A DNA stretch of 64,000 nt from Bryoerythrophyllum caledonicum (taxonomy: Eukaryota; Streptophyta; Bryopsida; Pottiales; Pottiaceae), in assembly GCA_963971425.1 (NCBI GenBank), contig OZ020517.1, positions 4,466,501 through 4,530,500 of the forward strand, in the 5' to 3' direction. Below, piece after piece: positions 47,705 to 58,649 of this stretch (the stretch's first letter is position 1; each line of letters starts with the position of its first letter). Below the pieces are notes generated by a model that did no database searches, was not told the DNA's origin, and saw only the letters and a list, made by a program, of their open reading frames with translations. The position numbers were made by a program, and so were the translations under genes.

Positions 47705-48051
47705 TAGATTGTCTCCTATGGTATTGCACTTGGTAAAAGTACAAAGAAGAGGTGTTGACTCTTTACTTATCACAAATAAGAGCATCGTCAATAGGCCCAC
47801 ACCTTGGCCTCAACCTTATATTTTGAAGCTAGGCAATCGGCACCTTGATCCAATGGGTCTCTAACAAAGTCATTATTATTCATGACCCCCCATATTCTAA
47901 CTCCCACACACCATATTTGTAGGTTTTTGAAAGTCCTTCAAGTCACTCTCTAATTATTATTTGAGGTACTTTTTGCTCAAAGTTCTATTAATCATCAAAC
48001 CACAAATTTGAAATGAATCATGGTTAAGATTTTTTAGCAATTTTTATGCCA

Positions 48052-48954
48052 TTAACCCCTAAAGGACCGTGACAATTTTCCACCAAAAACACTTCAAAAT
48101 TATTGATTCTAGTGCAATGAGTAAGGAAGGAAACAAAACCTTATATTTACGGTTTTGACGGTAGGATTTCAATTGAGGCTTACTAAGTATCATACTCACC
48201 AAAACTTTGACGGCACGGGTTGAAAGATTACAGTGTATGAAGTCAAGAAAACGGTTCATTTCTTTCATTTTGTCAAGTGGATCAACAAACTTTGACTTCA
48301 CTTGGTATCAAATTTTTGCACTACACAAGGTCTAAAATTTTTACCATTATGTTAAACATGATGTTAGTTCCCTACACACCAATTTTTAGAGGTAGGGAAG
48401 GGATGTAGCATATTCAAAACAAGTGTGTAGGGAATGGAGGTTCAAAAATTGTCAATTCACAATTTATCTTTTTGTGAACTAAATATGTTTTAGAATGATA
48501 ATCAACACAGTCAACAAGAAGGTTCTCACCACATATTGTTGTTGAAAAATAAAAAAGTGAAAAACATGAAGATCTCTAGGTTTTATGTAGAAAAGATGAA
48601 GTTTTTTACCGCGCTTTGTTTGAAATGTGTATAAATTTTTTGTTTGGGGTTCAAATGTTTTTTTACACTAAAGACAAGAATTTCTTTTGACATCTTAAAA
48701 GAAGGTAATATACTCTATATGTTTGAAAAATCTCAATGTCAATAGAAAGTTCTAGCAAAATTTTGGAGCTACCCGGAGTACCCTTTTCAACCTTTGAGTG
48801 GTACTAATTTTCAAATCCACAATAAATATTAAAAATACCTCAATAATGCTCTTGTCGAGGAGAATCTAGTTTAATTTATTTTTTTCCAAATTTTAAGAAC
48901 CTTGCCCAAAATCAAAATCATCCCTCCGAGGGACACTTAGTCCTTTAGGTATAA
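48052..48954. mobile_element. TTAA-flanked element, eroded copy
   Basis: Starts TTAACCCCTAAAGGACC and ends GTCCTTTAGGTATAA, the last TTAA being eroded. The interior has the family's marks (TAGCATATTCAAAACAAGTG, GACTTCACTTGGTATCAAAT). About 903 bp. Confidence 0.7.
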
Positions 48955-49171
48955 AAGATAAAAGGATGCCACATGGCGCAAAAAGGGTGACAAAGTAGGG
49001 TTGGTGCTAATTTAGATGCTAGGGATTGGGTTGTGGCGATCTTCAAGTGACTCATGATTTAACTGAATTTGCTAAGTAGTCATTTTTATCGAGGTTCAGG
49101 CCCAAATTCAGGGAATTGATTGAAGATGCTCTACCTGCCTTGTCTCATCACAAAAAAGAGAGATGACTCCC

Positions 49172-50515
49172 AAGGAGTTGTTTACACCTGAAGGTTTGGA
49201 TTGGAGCCCATAGACATAAGTGGTACCCCGCTTGAAGGATGAAACCATTGTAAGCGGGGTACCTTCCACCAAACAAGGGAGTTGTAAGTGGGTTGTGGCC
49301 TAAAGTTTAGGTGTAAACCCGAATAGAAGGGTTGTGGCCCATTGTGCAGTTGGGCCGAATTTCTAAGTAATTGTATGAAAACGGGTTCATTTGAGAATTA
49401 CCTTGTTGTGAAAGAAAGATAGAGCAGTTTGAGTACATCCTCGAATTGCTGCTGCCATACGCAACTGTACCTTCAACCAAGCATTTTGACCTTGACCAAA
49501 AAGTAAGTAAATTTTCAGTTATGCTCATGTACAATCTTCATGCAATAGGTGTGCTCTAAAATGCTCAAAAACATCATTAAAGGCTTGAAAATGGACTTGA
49601 AAATGTTTGGAAAGCACACACTAAATCACATAAATAGTAGTATAGGAAGGTTTTTATCCAAAATTTGCACACCGGAAGCTAGTAGGTTTGGTGGCTAGTA
49701 GGCTTTGTGGCTAGAGTAGTGTGAGGCCTTGAATGGGAGGCTAGAGGTGGTCGGTTCGATCCTCGGTGGCACCATTTTGGTCACCGCACCGGATCCGGCC
49801 GGAATTTGGGGGGAAAGGGGGGCCTCAAGGGGGCCCAATTGGCCCTTTTCGGCTCCAAGCATTGAAAGGGAGGCTAGAGGTGGCCAGTTTGATCCTCGGT
49901 GGCACCATTTTGGTCACCGCACTGGATCCGGCCCGAGTTTGGGGGGATAGGGGGGCCTAATTGGCTCCAGACAAAGGCTCAAGAAGGCTCAAGCACTTTT
50001 GCTCCTCATGATTCCTCTAAGTCCAAAAATATTGCAAATATGTAGATCCTCTAGAAAATTGATAGATTTCAGTACATACCTTGTTTTTTGGCCGCCTTGG
50101 AAAATTCTTCTTCCAATTCTCACGCCATGAGCAGTTAATGTAACTTCTTTCTTTGATGAACAATACTAATGGAAAAGAAGTTGTAAAAAAACTTTAGTTC
50201 TAAAATAGTCAAAATCCAACATTTAAATATTATAAATGATTGGCTGAAATTTGTTCTGAAAAATACTCTCCCGGCCTTCCGGAAATACAACCTCCTAGAG
50301 GTTGTAGGAAATAAGTCTCCTTATGTTCCGTAAAACACTATTCAAATCTGCCATGTAGGATTCCAACTAGGTTTCTCATCCATGGAAAACACTTTGGGCC
50401 ATAGACCTCATTTTGCTTGATGTAAACCCATTTCCGGGGTACCAATTCTTTACTCCAATCAAAACTCGGGAATTCTTTGGGCTCTAGCCCAAACCATCTA
50501 GATGTAAACAGCCCC
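49172..50515. mobile_element. Large TIR element carrying a duplicated SINE-like unit
   Basis: Left end GGAGTTGTTTACACC.. GGTTTGGATTGGAGCCC and right end GGGCTCTAGCCCAAACC.. GTAAACAGCCCC are inverted over about 38 bp. The interior has a hairpin GGTACCCCGCTT / AAGCGGGGTACC (49229-49263) and the duplication described separately. No transposase. Target duplication not resolved. Confidence 0.6.
49692..49960 (+). repeat. Tandem duplication with Pol III box-like motifs
   Basis: A unit of about 130 bp (GGGAGGCTAGAGGTGG.. GGCACCATTTTGGTCACCGC..) occurs twice, at about 49735 and 49868. TGGCTAGTAGG (49692-49702) fits an A box and GGTTCGATCC (49753-49762) fits a B box; the second unit has lost the B box (AGTTTGATCC). 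It could be a tRNA-derived SINE. Spacing of the boxes (51 bp) is long, so this is tentative. Confidence 0.4.
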
Positions 50516-51256
50516 TAAGACTAGATCATCTCTAAACCACACTTTCATCACAAAGAAAATAGGTTGACTAAGGTAGAAGTACATATGATAAAAAAAAGTA
50601 TTCTAAACTGCTAATACATACTTTGTTCCTTGACATCATGGTTAAAGTGTAGCTCTCTAGAACATGCCCCATCTTTTGAGGGTAAAAAAAGGAGCATGTG
50701 CTCTAGAACTACATTTCATTTCTAATATGAAAAGATGGAATACGAATAAGTATATTAACCCCTGAAAAATAATATTCCCCTTGCAGAACATTTTCCAATT
50801 TTGCCAAGTTACTATGATTTCAATTTTGATCATGAATTTTTGAATTTTAAAAAAGAAGATGAGACATAGTAGTAGCTCTGTAGGGGTATAATTATTTTTC
50901 ACACGAGACCTTTAGAAAAATGTTATGCTAATATAATTGCAAAATTGGGGACTCTAGGCGGTTCCAAAAATCTTACTGCAAGTTTCTATTGACATTCAAA
51001 TTTTCCATACAAATATATAATATTATGTTCTTTGATGTTTTTAAGAAATCATCTTATCTTTAAGTGTAAAATAGTATTTTAACCCAGTCAAATGTTTTCA
51101 CACATTGCCAAGTAATGTACCCATATAAACTTCCTCTTTTCCACATAAAAATCAGGGCCTTGGATTTTCTTACTTCTAATTTTTCCTACTAAAAGATTTG
51201 ATTCCTGCGGTCAAACCCTATATAATTTTGTGAGCATGTTATTTGAAAGGTCATGA

Positions 51257-52209
51257 TTAACCCCTAAATAATCAAGAGACCTTTGGAGGCCTCTTGAAGG
51301 TTCGGGCACATTCCTCTTGTGTCAATTTATAACATTCTTTTTTGAAATTTTCATCGTAGATAAACATTACTAAAAGCTTTGTGTGAGTCCATTTTTTCTT
51401 CAATCCAACATTTAATGGAAAAGTTATAGGGTTTTGAAGTTCAAATGGGGAGAGCGGGCATGTTGGGCAACTCCAATTTTTTTCTGCTAGGACACTCTAT
51501 TGAATCTGAGATTTTCAATAATAGAAAATAATTATATTTCCTTTTGTATTGTCAAAACAAATCTCTTTTCTTTAGTAAAAAAAAAGCATATAAATCTAAG
51601 TCAAACATTTTCACACATTGTCGCACATTGTCGAGCAAGGTACAAAATATCTTCTTCCTTTCCACATAATACTTTGAGATCTTCATAATTTTGACTTTTT
51701 ATTTTTCCCACGGCATTATGTGGTGTAAACCTTTTCCTTAACCATTTGGATTCTCAATCAAAAACATATTGAGTTCACAAAAAAAATAAAACAAGAATTG
51801 ACAATTTTGAACCTCCATTCCTTGCACAATTTTTTTGAATATGCTACACCCTTTGCTTACCTCTCAAAATTGGTGTGCAAGGAACTAATATCATGCTTAA
51901 CATGGTGGTATTGAATTTAGACATGGTGTAGTGCAAAAATTGGACGCCAAGTGAAGTCAAAGTCTACTCATTCACTAAATACAGGGAAGAAAATGAACCC
52001 CTTTTTGTACTTAAAACACTATAATCTTTCAATCTGTGCAGTCAAAGTTTAGGAAGTTTTGTGATTCTACTTCTTAATAAGTCTTAATGGAGATCCTACG
52101 GTTAAAACTAGAAATGAAAGTTTTGGTTTTCTTTCTTACTGATTGCACTGAAACAAGTACTTTTTGAAGTGTTTCTGGTTCGAAAATGGCTTGGGAATTT
52201 AGGGGTTAA
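51257..52209. mobile_element. TTAA-flanked element, well kept
   Basis: 953 bp, TTAACCCCTAAATAATC at the left and GGGAATTTAGGGGTTAA at the right. Orientation is opposite to the copy at 48052. No transposase. Confidence 0.75.
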
Positions 52210-53999
52210 GATCCTATGGTTCAAATTGCAAATAATAAGTTTTACTTTGCTTCTCCACTTCTTACACAAGAATCAACAGTTTGGAACTACAGTATTTTGG
52301 TGTGAAATTGTCAAGAAACTTTTGGGGTTTAGATACGTTCTTGGTTTTAGCACCTCCACCATGGACTAAATTAAGACCAAATTTCACTAAAACCCTTAAT
52401 GCTTGAGGCACAAATGATGATCATAATCTGTTCACTTTCAACTCATACGTTACTGATCTGTTTGACTTTATTGTAAGTTACTAATTTTAAATACATTCAT
52501 GATTTTCATCCATCATAGAAAATTTCATTAAAAATGAAGGATATGCAAAGAAAGCTTGTTTTCAAAATGTTTTTTTAAAAAAAATGTTGATTTTCTTAGG
52601 CTTTCCTTCTACAACAGCATATTAACTATGGTCTTGGTTAGAAGATGAATTAACCTCAATACATAAAATCCAAATTTTTATTTAGGTATGAAGTATCAAT
52701 AATGAAAATTTAAGTGTGAAATTGAATAATAATAAACAATTTCTACAGCTATTACAAGTCCGTAGTTAGAGGTCCAACATTTAAAGAATAACCCAACAGA
52801 CCAAAGTTCCCTCCGGGGACACTTTGAGTTTCAATTGAGTCCCTCAATCTCAAATTTTAACATGATTTTTTATCTTGGAAAGGAAAATTTATAATAGCTT
52901 TCCGTTGACATAATTTTTTGTAGAAATCCGACTTTGGGTTCAAAACTTACAAACATATTTCAGTAACATATATAAATAGTGTGCAATTTAGTGTGACATA
53001 TAAGAAATAGTGTAGCAAAACTTTCAGTAATTCAAAATTAAAATAGAAATTCGATTTTTTGTCCATTTAAGAAAAAAAAATTGGTGGAAAGGGAACAAAA
53101 ATCTTTGCATCTACCATATAGATTTTTTAATTGGAAAAACATGAGAAGGATATGATATACGCAAAACTTATTAGTGTATTGTTACTTCTAAGCACATAGT
53201 TGCATTGGAGGATTTTTAAGGACATCTTTTGCCCCTCTTCTACTTCTACAATTTGGTGTGCATGTGCATAATGTAATTTTCTTTAAGTTAAATTAGCAAA
53301 TCATAGCATGTCGTGCAAAAATTTGCCATAGAAGGTGGTCAAAGTTTGTATGAACTCAAGAAGAGTTTATGTCTCCCTTCAAAGGCTAACATCTTTTAAT
53401 CTGTGCAGTCAAATTAAACACACGGATTAAAAGATTAAAATACACACACTTGTACAATTCTAGTTTAAAATCATAAGGTTTGATATGTATAAAGCCTTTC
53501 ATATGCATTTTGTGTTGAATGCAATTTTCAATGAGTTTAAATGCTTAAATGCCATGGTCCTTTAGAGGTTAACATGGAGAAATGTGGAGTTATTCGGAAG
53601 ACTCATGAGTTGACTCTAAGGATGTTATTGATCAAATTATTTGTCAAAGACCAATCGAAATAAATTTGCATACATAGTAAATGGACAAGAAACAAAGACA
53701 TTGATGAAAAACTCTCTAATGACTTTGAGAAAAACCCCATATTCCAAGCTCACAAAAAAACATGTATCATCAAATTCAAGACGTGACAGTATATGAGAAA
53801 TGCCCAAAAACAAATATTTTTTGGAATTAAGAGATACCCTTCTACCACATGTTCCATCAGCGACTCCAAAGAGCTAGACACTTAGGTGTATGTACTACTC
53901 AAGTGCCAACAACAACACATATACTTACTAATTGTCAAAAGACATAACAATGTGGTATGGGAAATTAGATTAACTACTTATATCCTCTAATAAATCCCA
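52210..53999. other. AT-rich stretch with remnants of TTAA elements
   Basis: Partial family sequence at about 52745-53576, ending ATGGTCCTTTAGAGGTTAA, and internal fragments after 52210. No gene. Confidence 0.45.
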
Positions 54000-54362
54000 T
54001 TGTTTTATTCTTATAGATGTTGTCCTTCACTAGTAACGAACTGGATTTACGGTTCCACCATGGCTACTCCCATGTATATGTGGCATGCAAAGGTGCTACT
54101 ACAATGCAAGATTTGAATTAGATCTATTATGCGTCCAAGGCCTACTTTACAACAACCCCCACCACACAATCCCAACCAAACATAACCATACAATTTATAG
54201 AATTCACATTCTGCAAGGGCAGATTCTTGCCAATTACAATTGAACAAAAGATGAACAAATATCAATCTTTTCTAAATGAAACCAATGCACAAGGATGGAA
54301 AGTTGACCCTCTAACAGTAAGTTTGGCTAGACCTAGAGCTACTACCCATATTTCCTCTAGAA
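54000..54362 (+). pseudogene. Older LINE, 3' coding part before the insertion
   Basis: Plus-strand frame with PPWLLPCICGMQRC.. LLCVQGLLYNN, then after a frame change TIQFIEFTFCKGRFLP.. EQKMNKYQSFL.. GWKVDPLT. It matches the C-terminal part of the inserted LINE on the opposite strand. It stops at the target duplication and resumes at 58069. Confidence 0.8.
54348..54362. repeat. 15-bp target-site duplication, left
   Basis: ATATTTCCTCTAGAA, identical to 58054-58068. The two copies bracket the inserted LINE. Confidence 0.85.
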
Positions 54363-54372
54363 GAAGTATAAC

Positions 54373-54397
54373 GCCGGCTTCCGAAAGGAGGCCGGCG
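54373..54397 (-). other. 3'-terminal hairpin of the LINE
   Basis: CGCCGGCCTCC, loop TTTC, GGAAGCCGGCG on the minus strand, almost at the 3' end of the inserted element. A terminal stem-loop of this kind is often the template-recognition site for target-primed reverse transcription. Confidence 0.65.
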
Positions 54398-54642
54398 TGA
54401 ATAAAGTGTTTGTTTGTTCCACTTACTATGACTATGCCCACTGGACAAGGAAAAGTAAGTTGGAACTACTCCCCTCTCTCGAGGGTAGACACTATGTAAC
54501 AAGTAGCCAAAGAACTACAGACCAATCGACCAACCAACCAATCCCTAACAAAACAACCAGTCAACTAACCACCCACCAACCAAGCAAGTAATCGCAAACC
54601 TTAAAACCAACTAGTCAAGATAAATTAAGATGGGGGAAGAAT

Positions 54643-56277
54643 TTAAGGGGGGTCTTGTGCATCGGGGAGGGTTTGGTTGTTTTCAATTTTGCGTTTATGC
54701 AGAAGAATGGACATGGCATGTTGAATAGCAATGGTGTTGATGTTTTTAAAGGTGGTTTTAATTGTTTCAATGGGTATTTTGAAGACATCTTCAAGAGTAT
54801 TCATAGAGGGGATAAAGGAGGTGGCACGAGCGCTAGATGTAATTACAATAAGGGGGTCCACATTCCACCCGAGAGCAATGATGTCGTCAATAAGGGGTTG
54901 GTATTTATCAATTTTATTTTGGATTGTTTCCGGGGAAAATCTATCGTTGTAGTATGTGAATTCAATGAATTGAATGGTATATTCTTGGTTGATGTTATTG
55001 GGTGGTGGGTCATTATATGGTAAACCTTTAACACACAGAATGTCTGGTTTGAGCCGAGCGTTGCAATGACATCTTTGGGTCATACATGAGCATGGGAGTA
55101 GCCAAGGGGGGACCGTATTTTCTTGAGGGTTGTTATTAAAAGTGCCTGCGTTCATTTGTATAAAACATCTCGATTTATTGTAGGAGGTGATTAGTTTTCG
55201 GACTTCCCATACCGCTTTATTATGTCTTTTGACAATTAGAGAGTGTATGTGGTGGTTTTGGCATTTGAGTAGCACATGAAGCCATGTGTCGGGATCCGTT
55301 GAGGGGCATATGGGGCATGTTATGGATGGGAATCTTTCTATTCCAAAGAAGAGTTGTTTGCGAGCGTTTCCCATATACTGCCCAGCAGGGAATTTGATGA
55401 GGCATGTTATTTGTGAGTCTGAGATGCTGGGATTTTTCCAAAAGTTTGTAGAGAGTTCATTGTCTATGTCGTTATTATTAGTCCATTTTTCTATGTTAGG
55501 AATATTTTCTGAGATTGTATCAAGGTTGTTGTAGAGGTCTTGTTTTTTGAGGTATTTGCCTAAAAATCTAATTGGGCCTTTGTCAGGGGTATCTTCTTTG
55601 GAAGGCCATTCTTCTTTTTGAAAGTAGTATAGGGTAGCATGGGCATGCTCGTGTGGGTCTTTGGCATTTTTGTGTATTTTTTCTCGGCCTTCTTTTGCTA
55701 ATTTGTCTCCTTGTTCGTTGCCATCAATGTTGGCATGGGCTCTCACTTTATGGAGGGTTGTAATTTGTATACGGTTTTGTAACATTTGGACCATTGATGT
55801 TAATATGATTTGATCGGGGTGGCTATTATGAAGGGTAGGGTGGGTTATTTGAGTGTTTAGTAGGTAAAGTGCATTTATGCAATCGGTGAATATGTGTGCG
55901 GGTTCATTATTGTATTTTGTTGTGATGATTTGTAGTGTTTTGTGGATGGCCATGAGTTCTGCTCTCAGGATATTTTGTAGTCCATGGAGTCTTTTGGCTA
56001 GTTTGATTTCCTTGGTAGAATTATATATGCCATAGCCAGCTTTTTCTCTGCGCCAGGAGCCCGGGCTAATTTGTTTGGGTGGTTTAAAGGAACAATCAGT
56101 GTCGTAGCTGTGTGCGGGGTTGAATTTTGGTGTGGTACGAGTTGGGTAGTCTTGAAGAGGGGGAGGTGTGACGGAGTAGTTTATTGTGTTGTTGACATAG
56201 TTTAGTTTTGACCAGTTTTTACTTTTGTTTACAGGGGTTTGTGTGGGTGTTGGTGGGGCCAGTTTTATGTATGGTCG
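54643..56277 (-). CDS. LINE RNase H plus C-terminal nuclease-like region
   Basis: An uninterrupted frame of about 544 codons after the TAG at 56280. RNase H residues are all present: Asp in YDTDCSF, Glu in RAEL, Asp in FTD, Asp in NEQGDKLAK. The region after it includes a Cys-rich motif (CPICPSTDPDTWLHVLLKCQNHH), like the zinc-binding CCHC/CCHH of LINE C-termini, and LKPDILC with EFTY, fitting a PD..(D/E)xK pattern. Its long open state compared with the upstream part is notable. The nuclease call is inference. Confidence 0.65.
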   Translation of the reverse strand, partial: RPYIKLAPPTPTQTPVNKSKNWSKLNYVNNTINYSVTPPPLQDYPTRTTPKFNPAHSYDTDCSFKPPKQISPGSWRREKAGYGIYNSTKEIKLAKRLHGLQNILRAELMAIHKTLQIITTKYNNEPAHIFTDCINALYLLNTQITHPTLHNSHPDQIILTSMVQMLQNRIQITTLHKVRAHANIDGNEQGDKLAKEGREKIHKNAKDPHEHAHATLYYFQKEEWPSKEDTPDKGPIRFLGKYLKKQDLYNNLDTISENIPNIEKWTNNNDIDNELSTNFWKNPSISDSQITCLIKFPAGQYMGNARKQLFFGIERFPSITCPICPSTDPDTWLHVLLKCQNHHIHSLIVKRHNKAVWEVRKLITSYNKSRCFIQMNAGTFNNNPQENTVPPWLLPCSCMTQRCHCNARLKPDILCVKGLPYNDPPPNNINQEYTIQFIEFTYYNDRFSPETIQNKIDKYQPLIDDIIALGWNVDPLIVITSSARATSFIPSMNTLEDVFKIPIETIKTTFKNINTIAIQHAMSILLHKRKIENNQTLPDAQDPP

Positions 56278-58053
56278 CTATATGTCTAGATTGTCTGTTA
56301 TGGAGGTGAGTTCCGCAATTTGTTCGAGGGAGCCAAGGGTTTGATTTTGATGATGGACGCATAGTATTTGTAATGTAGATGGCTCGATTCAGGGTTTTTT
56401 TAGCTCGGGTGGAATAGTAGGTTCTTCGTATGGTATTGTGTCTGCTTCAAATAATGTAATGATATGGGAAGCTGGGAATGGATTTGAGTGTGGGTTGTTG
56501 TTTTGGTACCAATTGTTATTCGGTTTGATGATGATTGTATTTGTATTATTTGGATCTTGTTTTGCGGCAAGTCGAGCCCAATGTATTACTTGTTCCATAG
56601 CTTTCTCGTTGTGGGGGTGAGCTATATCATTGCCGATCCATTTATAGTCAAAGGCCTTCCCTAGGGATCCGAATACTTTGTCTCTTTCATAAGGTGAATA
56701 GAATTTTTTAGTTTGGTAGAACATGTGACCGGGGAAGAAAAATATGATTGTTCAATGTTAAAGGATGAGATTAGTGAGTCTAATATGGAGGTGGGTATTG
56801 TGTATTGTGCATTTTTTAGGGGGTCAGTTTTTGGTATTCGGTATTTGTATCTTTGGTATAACCAGATTAGTTCAGTTTCAAAGGGTTGAGTCTTTGGTTC
56901 GATGTTTGTGGGGGTTTTTTATTTTAAATTGTATTGATTCCATAACCATTGAAGTCGAGTAATAGGGATGGTGTGTAAGTGTCGGCCATTTTCTTCATAT
57001 AGATGTGCTTGATCGTTATCTATTAGAATTATGTTTGAGGATGTAAGGATATCTTTTTCGGGGTTGCATTCTGTTGTGTAAATGTTTAAGAGTGGAATAA
57101 TTATAGGAGGTGTTACAGAGCTTGAGTCTAAAAGTTGTTCTTGTGGGTGATGGGCTTGAATGATATTTGAGTATGTTTTGTTTTGGGTTTGTTGGTAGTA
57201 TTGTTTTAGTTATTCGGTGTTATGTGTGGAGGTATTAGTGTCGTGTCTTGGAAATAGGTCTCTTTGGGGGAGCCATTTATTGTATGTGTTATCATTGTAT
57301 TGCCATTGGCATAAATATTTTGTGTATGTGTTTTGTATGTTATTTGTGTCTATGTGTTGGATATGTTTATGGCATATGATGTTATTAATGGGGTATGTGG
57401 TAGGGTTTTTGGGGATGTATGTTGGGGGGCGGGGATGGTATGTATGTGGGGGGTTAGGGGGGTTGATTGGTGTGAGAATATTTCTTGGGGTGATGTTATT
57501 ATTGAGGGTGATGAATGAATCCTTAAGTATATGCGAGTATGGGTGTATGTTACAAGAAGTATGACATGTAGTGGGGCATGTTGGGTGACAAAATAGTTGT
57601 TTAGCAACGTTTAGGGCACTTTTTAATAGTTTGGTTGGGGTGAAGTGGTAGATTTTGAAGTCTTCATAGTTCATGATGTGTGTGCCGTTAGGTAGAGTAA
57701 TTTGGGTTAGTTCAAAAATATTTTTTGAGAGGAGTTTTGTAGTAACTTTTGGGAGAGTTAGGCATTGAGTGTGTTGTGGTATAGTGTTTCTTGTCGCCAT
57801 AATGTTTCAAGTGTTGTAGGATTAATGAGGAAGTTTGGGAGTGTGCTTTTAAGGTGGACTTTGGCTATATGTTTTAATAAGAAGAATGTTCGTGTTATTG
57901 GTGATCTTATACAATCATTTTTTTAAATTCTGGGTATGTTTTTGGCGCCACCGTATTGGGCAAGGATGTAGTGAGTTAATCCATTATAAATTTTTCCAAG
58001 TCTACCTTTATCGTTTAAGGCATTTTGTAGTTGTTCTCCTATACATCGGAGAT

Positions 58054-58068
58054 ATATTTCCTCTAGAA
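58054..58068. repeat. 15-bp target-site duplication, right
   Basis: Identical to 54348-54362. Confidence 0.85.
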
Positions 58069-58490
58069 ATCAAATGAAGACACATTCAAATCCTAGTTGC
58101 CTCTATCGGAAATACCTTTAATAATATCAACACCTTAGTTATTCAACACGCTATGTCTATCCTCCTCCATAAAAGAGGAATTGAAAACGACCAACTCTTA
58201 TCTCAACTACATAACTCATAGTAGAGCTAAAACATGCTGAGCTTGATAAAGGGCATAATATAATTACTTCACCACCAATTTCAGACACACTATACATAAT
58301 ATCCTCCACCTGCCTACCAAACCCAATTATAACAACTATTGCTTTATAAGCATCTTATCCTATAGTGTTTATCCTCAAAAAAAGGAGGTAGTTTCAAACT
58401 ACTATTCCTTTGTTTGGTGGGTATTAATTTAATGGTGGAACAAACAGACACTTTATTCACCCATGACTCTTGGAGAGACCGAAGTTTTAA
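58069..58490 (+). pseudogene. Older LINE, C-terminal end and 3' UTR
   Basis: Continues the plus-strand LINE: SIGNTFNNINTLVIQHAMSI.. HKRGIENDQLL to TAG near 58220, matching the end of the inserted copy. The following 3' region (GGTGGAACAAACAGACACTTTATTCACCC, in two parts) matches the inserted copy's 3' UTR in inverted orientation (about 54398-54425). Confidence 0.75.
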
Positions 58491-58649
58491 ATTTATTCTT
58501 TTAAGCCCAATTGTTGAAAAATTAAATATACTCCTAATGTACAATCATAATTCTTTATGTGTCACCTCTTTAAGTGTTTGAATCTCATATATGATATGAA
58601 AATAACGCTCCCTAAAAATTTACACTAGTGATTGTTACAAGTTAATCAT

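Larger units (their letters stand above)
54363..58053 (-). mobile_element. LINE lacking its reverse transcriptase, inserted in an older LINE
   Basis: 3,691 bp between perfect 15-bp direct repeats. On the minus strand coding sequence starts at the 5' border (CIGEQLQNALNDKGRL..) and ends at 54643. N-terminal part (57.8-56.4 kb): a Cys/His-rich segment (LFCHPTCPTTCHTSC) and a KVFGSLGKAFDYKWIG.. EQVIHWARLAA block. Then RNase H (YDTDCSF, RAELMAIHK, IFTDCINALYLL, VRAHANIDGNEQGD) and a C-terminal region with LKPDILC.. IQFIEFTYYNDRF, possibly a restriction-like endonuclease. In-frame stops: TAA 57212, a TAA near 56930, TGA 56391, TAG 56280; one frameshift near 56735. No reverse transcriptase lies between the N-terminal block and RNase H. 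Confidence 0.8.

Noticed and set aside
49753..49762. tRNA gene suggested by GGTTCGATCC
   Set aside because: No cloverleaf can be drawn around it; a SINE-like remnant is more likely.
57217..57564. Plus-strand Val/Gly/Trp-rich frame
   Set aside because: It is the complement of the LINE coding strand.
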